Position numbers and translations under genes: made by a program. The notes beneath the pieces are model-generated. The model saw only the letters and a program-made list of their open reading frames with translations, was not told the origin of the DNA and made no database searches. A stretch of 9,654 nt of DNA from Flavobacteriales bacterium (GTDB lineage: Bacteria; Bacteroidota; Bacteroidia; Flavobacteriales; Flavobacteriaceae): positions 1 through 9,654 of the forward strand of contig QIIH01000337.1 in the NCBI GenBank assembly GCA_003229235.1, given 5' to 3'. This document shows, piece by piece, positions 7,370-9,654 of the stretch (its first letter is position 1; each line of letters opens with the position of its first letter).

Positions 7370-7897
7370 CTATTCTAAATTCATATCGGCTTTAGTCTCA
7401 TTGATTATTACTGTTGCATCGTCGATGAGATCTGGCAATAGTACAGGAGCAATAGATGCTACCGGCTCATATAGTACAGACACTTCCTTTTTATCTTCAG
7501 AAAATATCCATCCAGAAGCACCCCAGTCGTTTAGCCACATAATGGCAATACTTAAAATTAATGCCATTTTAAGACCACCAAAGGCAGATCCTAAAATTTT
7601 ATTGATAATTCCTAAGCCTGCAAAATCGGCAATTTTTCCTAACATTTTCCCAGCCATGGCAATAACAACCACAATGATGCCAAAAGTTGCGGCAAAAGCT
7701 ACTAAACTTACATATTTGGGCTCCCAATTTACATTATCTGCCAGTAAACTTCCAATAATATATGAAAAGTAAACAGCGCCAAAAACCCCTGCAACTAGGC
7801 CAACTAAAGAAGCAACTTCGACAAAAAGCCCTTTTTTAAAGCCTTTGTACAAACCTAGTACAAGGACGATCCCCAGTAATATATCGAGTCCGCTCAT
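7370..7897 (-). CDS. CvpA family inner-membrane protein
   Basis: A 175-residue protein with four predicted membrane helices (about 4-19, 27-47, 62-83 and 106-122), a layout typical of CvpA proteins. The start MSGLDILLGIVLVLGLYKG, followed by a (K/R)G(L/F) turn and a glycine-rich second helix (LVGLVAGVFGAVYFS), is the family signature. So is the helix-breaking DFAGLGIINKILGSAFGGLK region (91-110) between helices three and four. The C-terminal 50 residues are soluble and acidic, longer than the membrane core needs and probably cytoplasmic. CvpA was first described in Escherichia coli as needed for colicin V production and more recently linked to envelope stress tolerance; the molecular activity is unknown. 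It converges on batE with a four-base gap (TAG stop at 7372-7370) and is divergent from the next gene. No convincing promoter of the Bacteroidota type was found upstream on this strand. Confidence 0.88.
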   Translation of the reverse strand: MSGLDILLGIVLVLGLYKGFKKGLFVEVASLVGLVAGVFGAVYFSYIIGSLLADNVNWEPKYVSLVAFAATFGIIVVVIAMAGKMLGKIADFAGLGIINKILGSAFGGLKMALILSIAIMWLNDWGASGWIFSEDKKEVSVLYEPVASIAPVLLPDLIDDATVIINETKADMNLE

Positions 7898-7941
7898 CTT
7901 TGATTGTTTTAGTAAATATACAAATAGAACGCTCGGCTTTG

Positions 7942-7949
7942 TATCTTTG
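7942..7949 (+). promoter_or_regulatory. Bacteroidota -7 promoter element for the 118-residue protein gene
   Basis: TATCTTTG matches the TAnnTTTG consensus exactly and lies 16 bases before the ATG at 7966. Transcription would start around 7955, leaving a very short leader. No TTG is found at the usual spacing of about 19 bases upstream, so the -33 half is missing or degenerate. The position supports 7966 as the start, since an upstream start such as the TTG at 7900 would lie outside the transcript. Confidence 0.5.
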
Positions 7950-7965
7950 TTGTTCAGGACAAAAA

Positions 7966-8322
7966 ATGGCTAGAGATCAAGAACTTAAACAACGCTGGGA
8001 AGCTGTCGTTTCCCTATTAAGCAAACGCTTTAGCGATGGAGACCCGCTAGATTTAGACGCGGTAATATACTTAATTGGCTTGCAAGAATTTGGCGCATTT
8101 AATCGCAAATTTAAGAAAGACGAAAAGCTAGACTTAATGCATATTGCGATTTGTCGGGTACTCGAACCTTACGGCTATTATGCCTTTGATTACGAAGACG
8201 AGCAAGGATGGCCTCATTATAAAGTATTAAGCCCACTACCAAGTTTAAAGGCTGGGGAGCAATCTGTCTTAATGAAGGAGGCAATTGTACAGTATTTTCT
8301 CGAGAAAGAGGTAATTGATTAG
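7966..8322 (+). CDS. Conserved flavobacterial protein of unknown function, 118 residues
   Basis: A soluble 118-residue protein without signal peptide or membrane helix. The start at 7966 (MARDQELKQRW) is preferred because a promoter-like TATCTTTG lies 16 bases upstream; extending to a TTG at 7900 would add 22 residues of unlike composition. Visible features are an amphipathic N-terminal helix (3-21), a hydrophobic helix LDLDAVIYLIGLQEFG (28-43), a charged turn (FKKDEKLDL), then MHIAICRVLEPYGYYAFDYEDEQGWPHYK (58-86) with a cluster of aromatics and acids and an H59/C63 pair, and a closing helix (98-115). I recall similar proteins in many Flavobacteriia near pheS and cvpA, but recognise no named domain. 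The spacing of H59, C63 and H84 could suggest metal binding, though nothing confirms it. It is divergent from cvpA and lies 45 bases before pheS, which has its own promoter. Confidence 0.8.
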   Translation: MARDQELKQRWEAVVSLLSKRFSDGDPLDLDAVIYLIGLQEFGAFNRKFKKDEKLDLMHIAICRVLEPYGYYAFDYEDEQGWPHYKVLSPLPSLKAGEQSVLMKEAIVQYFLEKEVID

Positions 8323-8344
8323 TGCAGGATTATTAATACATTTG
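8315..8344 (+). promoter_or_regulatory. pheS promoter, Bacteroidota -33/-7 type
   Basis: TTG at 8315-8317 (inside the last codons of the preceding gene) and TACATTTG at 8337-8344 are separated by 19 bases. This matches the TTG-N19-TAnnTTTG promoter recognised by the primary sigma factor of Bacteroidota. Transcription would start near 8350, leaving a leader of under 20 bases before the pheS ATG at 8368. There is no room for a leader-peptide attenuator or T-box, so pheS is not regulated by such a device here. Confidence 0.75.
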
Positions 8345-8367
8345 CGGTCTTATTAAAGCGCGAGACA

Positions 8368-9387
8368 ATGTTAGAAGAAATTCAGAAACATTTAGAAAAA
8401 GTTAAAGAATTCTCTGCCACCAAGGCAGATGAGGTAGAGGCCTTCAGAATTGAATATCTTGGTAAAAAAGGAAAGCTTAAAGAGTTTTATGCTGCCTTTA
8501 AAGAGGTGCCAGGCGAATTTAAAAAGGAGTTTGGTCAAACTATTAATGCGCTTAAAACTGCTGCAGAAGAAAAGGTAAACGAGCTAAAATCATCTTTAGA
8601 TTCAGACCAAGAATCAGAAGCTTCTGACAACGATATTACACGACCAGGAGCTCCAATTTCTTTGGGGTCTCGCCATCCAATATCTATTGTAAAGAATCAA
8701 ATTATCGATATATTTTCTCGGATAGGATTTAATGTCTCCGAAGGGCCAGAGATAGAAGATGACTGGCATAATTTTACCGCCTTAAACCTTCCAGAATATC
8801 ACCCAGCTCGCGATATGCAGGATACGTTTTTTATACAGACAGATCCGGATATTTTATTGCGTACGCATACTTCTTCTGTGCAAGTGCGTTATATGGAAAA
8901 CAACAAACCTCCGATACGTACAATTTCGCCAGGACGAGTGTATCGCAATGAAGCAATATCTGCGCGTTCGCATTGCTTTTTTCATCAAGTAGAAGGCTTG
9001 TATATTGATACAGACGTTTCTTTTGCCGATTTAAAGCAAACGCTACAATACTTTACAACCGAACTATTTGGCAAGTCGAAAATAAGATTACGCCCTTCGT
9101 ATTTTCCATTTACGGAGCCAAGCGCCGAGGTAGATGTTTATTGGGGTTTAGAGACAGAAACCGATTACAAAATGACCAAAGGTACTGGCTGGTTAGAAAT
9201 TATGGGCTGCGGAATGGTAGATCCTAACGTATTGATTAACTGCGGAATTGACCCGGAGGTATATTCTGGTTTTGCTTTCGGGATGGGAATAGATCGCATT
9301 GCACTTTTATTGCACCAGATTTCTGATATCCGCCTGTTTAGTGAAAACGACATTCGCTTTTTAGAGCAGTTTAAATCGTCATTTTAG
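8368..9387 (+). CDS. pheS: Phenylalanyl-tRNA synthetase, alpha subunit
   Basis: A full-length 339-residue class II synthetase subunit. With the beta subunit (PheT, not in the window) it forms the cytoplasmic alpha2-beta2 enzyme that charges tRNA-Phe using ATP. Residues 1-78 form the N-terminal helical arm, including the typical [12 protein letters not shown] turn (29-40). The catalytic core starts at about 92 with [14 protein letters not shown]. Visible signatures are [15 protein letters not shown] (126-140), [11 protein letters not shown] (145-155), [12 protein letters not shown] (165-176), motif 2 around R193 and E195 (GRVYRNE), [14 protein letters not shown] (246-259) and motif 3 [10 protein letters not shown] (301-310). 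By motif alignment A303 corresponds to Escherichia coli PheS Ala294, which sets the size of the amino acid pocket, so normal phenylalanine specificity is expected. After motif 2 the protein reads [10 protein letters not shown], where E. coli has an aspartate/threonine-rich segment. The promoter lies immediately upstream. pheT is not adjacent on the right, which is common in this phylum. Confidence 0.97.
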   Translation: MLEEIQKHLEKVKEFSATKADEVEAFRIEYLGKKGKLKEFYAAFKEVPGEFKKEFGQTINALKTAAEEKVNELKSSLDSDQESEASDNDITRPGAPISLGSRHPISIVKNQIIDIFSRIGFNVSEGPEIEDDWHNFTALNLPEYHPARDMQDTFFIQTDPDILLRTHTSSVQVRYMENNKPPIRTISPGRVYRNEAISARSHCFFHQVEGLYIDTDVSFADLKQTLQYFTTELFGKSKIRLRPSYFPFTEPSAEVDVYWGLETETDYKMTKGTGWLEIMGCGMVDPNVLINCGIDPEVYSGFAFGMGIDRIALLLHQISDIRLFSENDIRFLEQFKSSF

Positions 9388-9390
9388 TCG

Positions 9391-9501
9391 ATGCGTAAAG
9401 ACATTGAGATTCCAAAAGTTACAGATGTTTATATCGTTGCCATCAAGGAGTGGGACAAAGACTTTTTGTCTCAAAATTGGTTTGTTTATCAGGTAACCTG
9501 A
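9391..9501 (+). pseudogene. Probable 5' remnant of a conserved flavobacterial gene (36 codons)
   Basis: An ATG three bases after the pheS stop opens a 36-codon frame ending in TGA at 9499-9501. The product begins MRKDIEIPKVTDVYIVAIKE and continues WDKDFLSQNWFVYQVT. From memory, unverified here, Flavobacteriia have a family of about 130-140-residue proteins of unknown function with a very similar beginning (IEIP, then V-x-x-VY and a W-x-x-DF segment) that carry on with a Y-L-I-N strand. Here the similarity ends just at that point. None of the three frames after 9490 remains open or resembles a continuation, so a single-base frameshift does not explain it; a deletion, insertion or rearrangement near 9490-9501 would. 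The spacing to pheS suggests the intact gene was co-transcribed with it. It could alternatively be a genuine small protein or chance. Confidence 0.45.
9489..9501. repeat. Short inverted repeat at the break point of the truncated frame
   Basis: TCAGGT at 9489-9494 and ACCTGA at 9496-9501 are perfect inverted repeats around a single A. The repeat spans the last codons and stop of the 36-codon frame. The arms could pair only with a strained loop, so this reads better as a protein-binding site or chance palindrome than as an RNA hairpin. No T-run follows, which argues against a pheS terminator. Confidence 0.35.
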
Positions 9502-9654
9502 GTTCGACCTAAGATTTGTTTACAGTTTAGATATATTTTTATTCAATTCGAAGTCAGATTTTCGAAAGACTAACTAGTTAGTTTAAGAAAATATGGCAAG
9601 AAACCGACAAAGGAGGTTTACGAACACCATTAAAATAAAATAGGAGTGAGTAAT
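9502..9654. other. AT-rich apparently non-coding stretch to the window edge
   Basis: No supported gene is seen on either strand in these 153 bases. They contain two TTCGAA sites 14 bases apart (9547-9552 and 9561-9566), a perfect 14-base palindrome (9569-9582), a 16-codon frame from the ATG at 9593 that is too short to support, and an AGGAG at 9642-9646. The last two bases are AT, seven bases after that AGGAG, so a gene starting exactly at the window edge is possible. The stretch could be the control region of that gene or the end of an inserted element. Confidence 0.4.
9569..9582. promoter_or_regulatory. Perfect 14-base palindrome, candidate operator
   Basis: ACTAACTAGTTAGT reads identically on both strands without a spacer. 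Compact palindromes of this ACTnAC-GTnAGT shape are common operators for TetR-family repressors, which often control their own gene. A gene may begin just beyond the window edge, about 70 bases downstream. The link to TetR is inference from shape only; no regulator gene is visible in the window. Confidence 0.4.

Noticed and set aside
7401..7772. A 123-codon frame on the + strand opposite cvpA.
   Set aside because: The CvpA product on the minus strand has clear membrane helices and family motifs; the + frame shows no domain and is a shadow.
7913..7928. Minus-strand near matches to TAnnTTTG (TATATTTA and TCTATTTG) upstream of cvpA.
   Set aside because: Each has one mismatch and neither has a TTG about 19 bases upstream, so they were not called as a promoter.
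9489..9501. Inverted repeat as an intrinsic terminator of pheS.
   Set aside because: The one-base loop cannot form a normal hairpin and there is no T-run after it.
9593..9643. A 16-codon basic frame beginning MARNRQRR.
   Set aside because: Too short, no clear ribosome site in front, no recognisable family; it could be a leader peptide but nothing supports that.
1..9654. CRISPR arrays, tRNA or rRNA genes, toxin-antitoxin pairs and complete insertion sequences.
   Set aside because: No regularly spaced repeats, cloverleaf sequences, rRNA-like stretches or transposase motifs were seen on either strand.

Overview
This window most likely comes from a member of the Bacteroidota, probably family Flavobacteriaceae. 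Three things point there: AT-rich DNA, a complete Bat (Bacteroides aerotolerance) operon of the flavobacterial type, and promoter elements of the Bacteroidota TTG-N19-TAnnTTTG form in front of housekeeping genes instead of -35/-10 boxes.

Positions 1-7365 (+ strand) are one tightly packed operon. In order it holds: the 3' end of a DUF58 gene; a 547-residue BatD-like membrane protein with an extra C-terminal domain; batA and batB (two membrane-anchored von Willebrand factor A proteins with intact MIDAS metal sites); batC (periplasmic TPR protein with a long K/E/D-rich tail); batD (large beta-rich periplasmic protein with one anchor); and batE (TPR, two membrane helices and an SH3-like domain). 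Adjacent genes overlap by 1 or 4 bases or are separated by at most 7, so translational coupling is likely. In this family the operon normally starts with a MoxR AAA+ ATPase, which would lie just upstream of the window. The products are thought to form an inner-membrane and periplasmic assembly with MoxR acting as a chaperone-like ATPase. Its precise substrate is not established; roles in oxidative-stress tolerance and envelope integrity have been proposed.

Positions 7370-7897 (- strand) hold a CvpA-family membrane protein gene, convergent with batE with only 4 bases between the stop codons. A 68-base divergent spacer separates it from a 118-residue conserved protein of unknown function (7966-8322, +). 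Next comes pheS (8368-9387, +), the phenylalanyl-tRNA synthetase alpha subunit, with a well-formed promoter just upstream.

The last ~270 bases are the least ordinary part. A 36-codon reading frame right after pheS looks like the beginning of a longer flavobacterial protein that stops abruptly. About 150 bases of AT-rich, apparently non-coding DNA follow, with a perfect 14-base palindrome and, at the very edge, a possible ribosome binding site for a gene starting outside the window. Overall this is mostly a conserved core region. The points most worth checking are the BatD-like paralogue, the unknown 118-residue protein, and the broken region after pheS.
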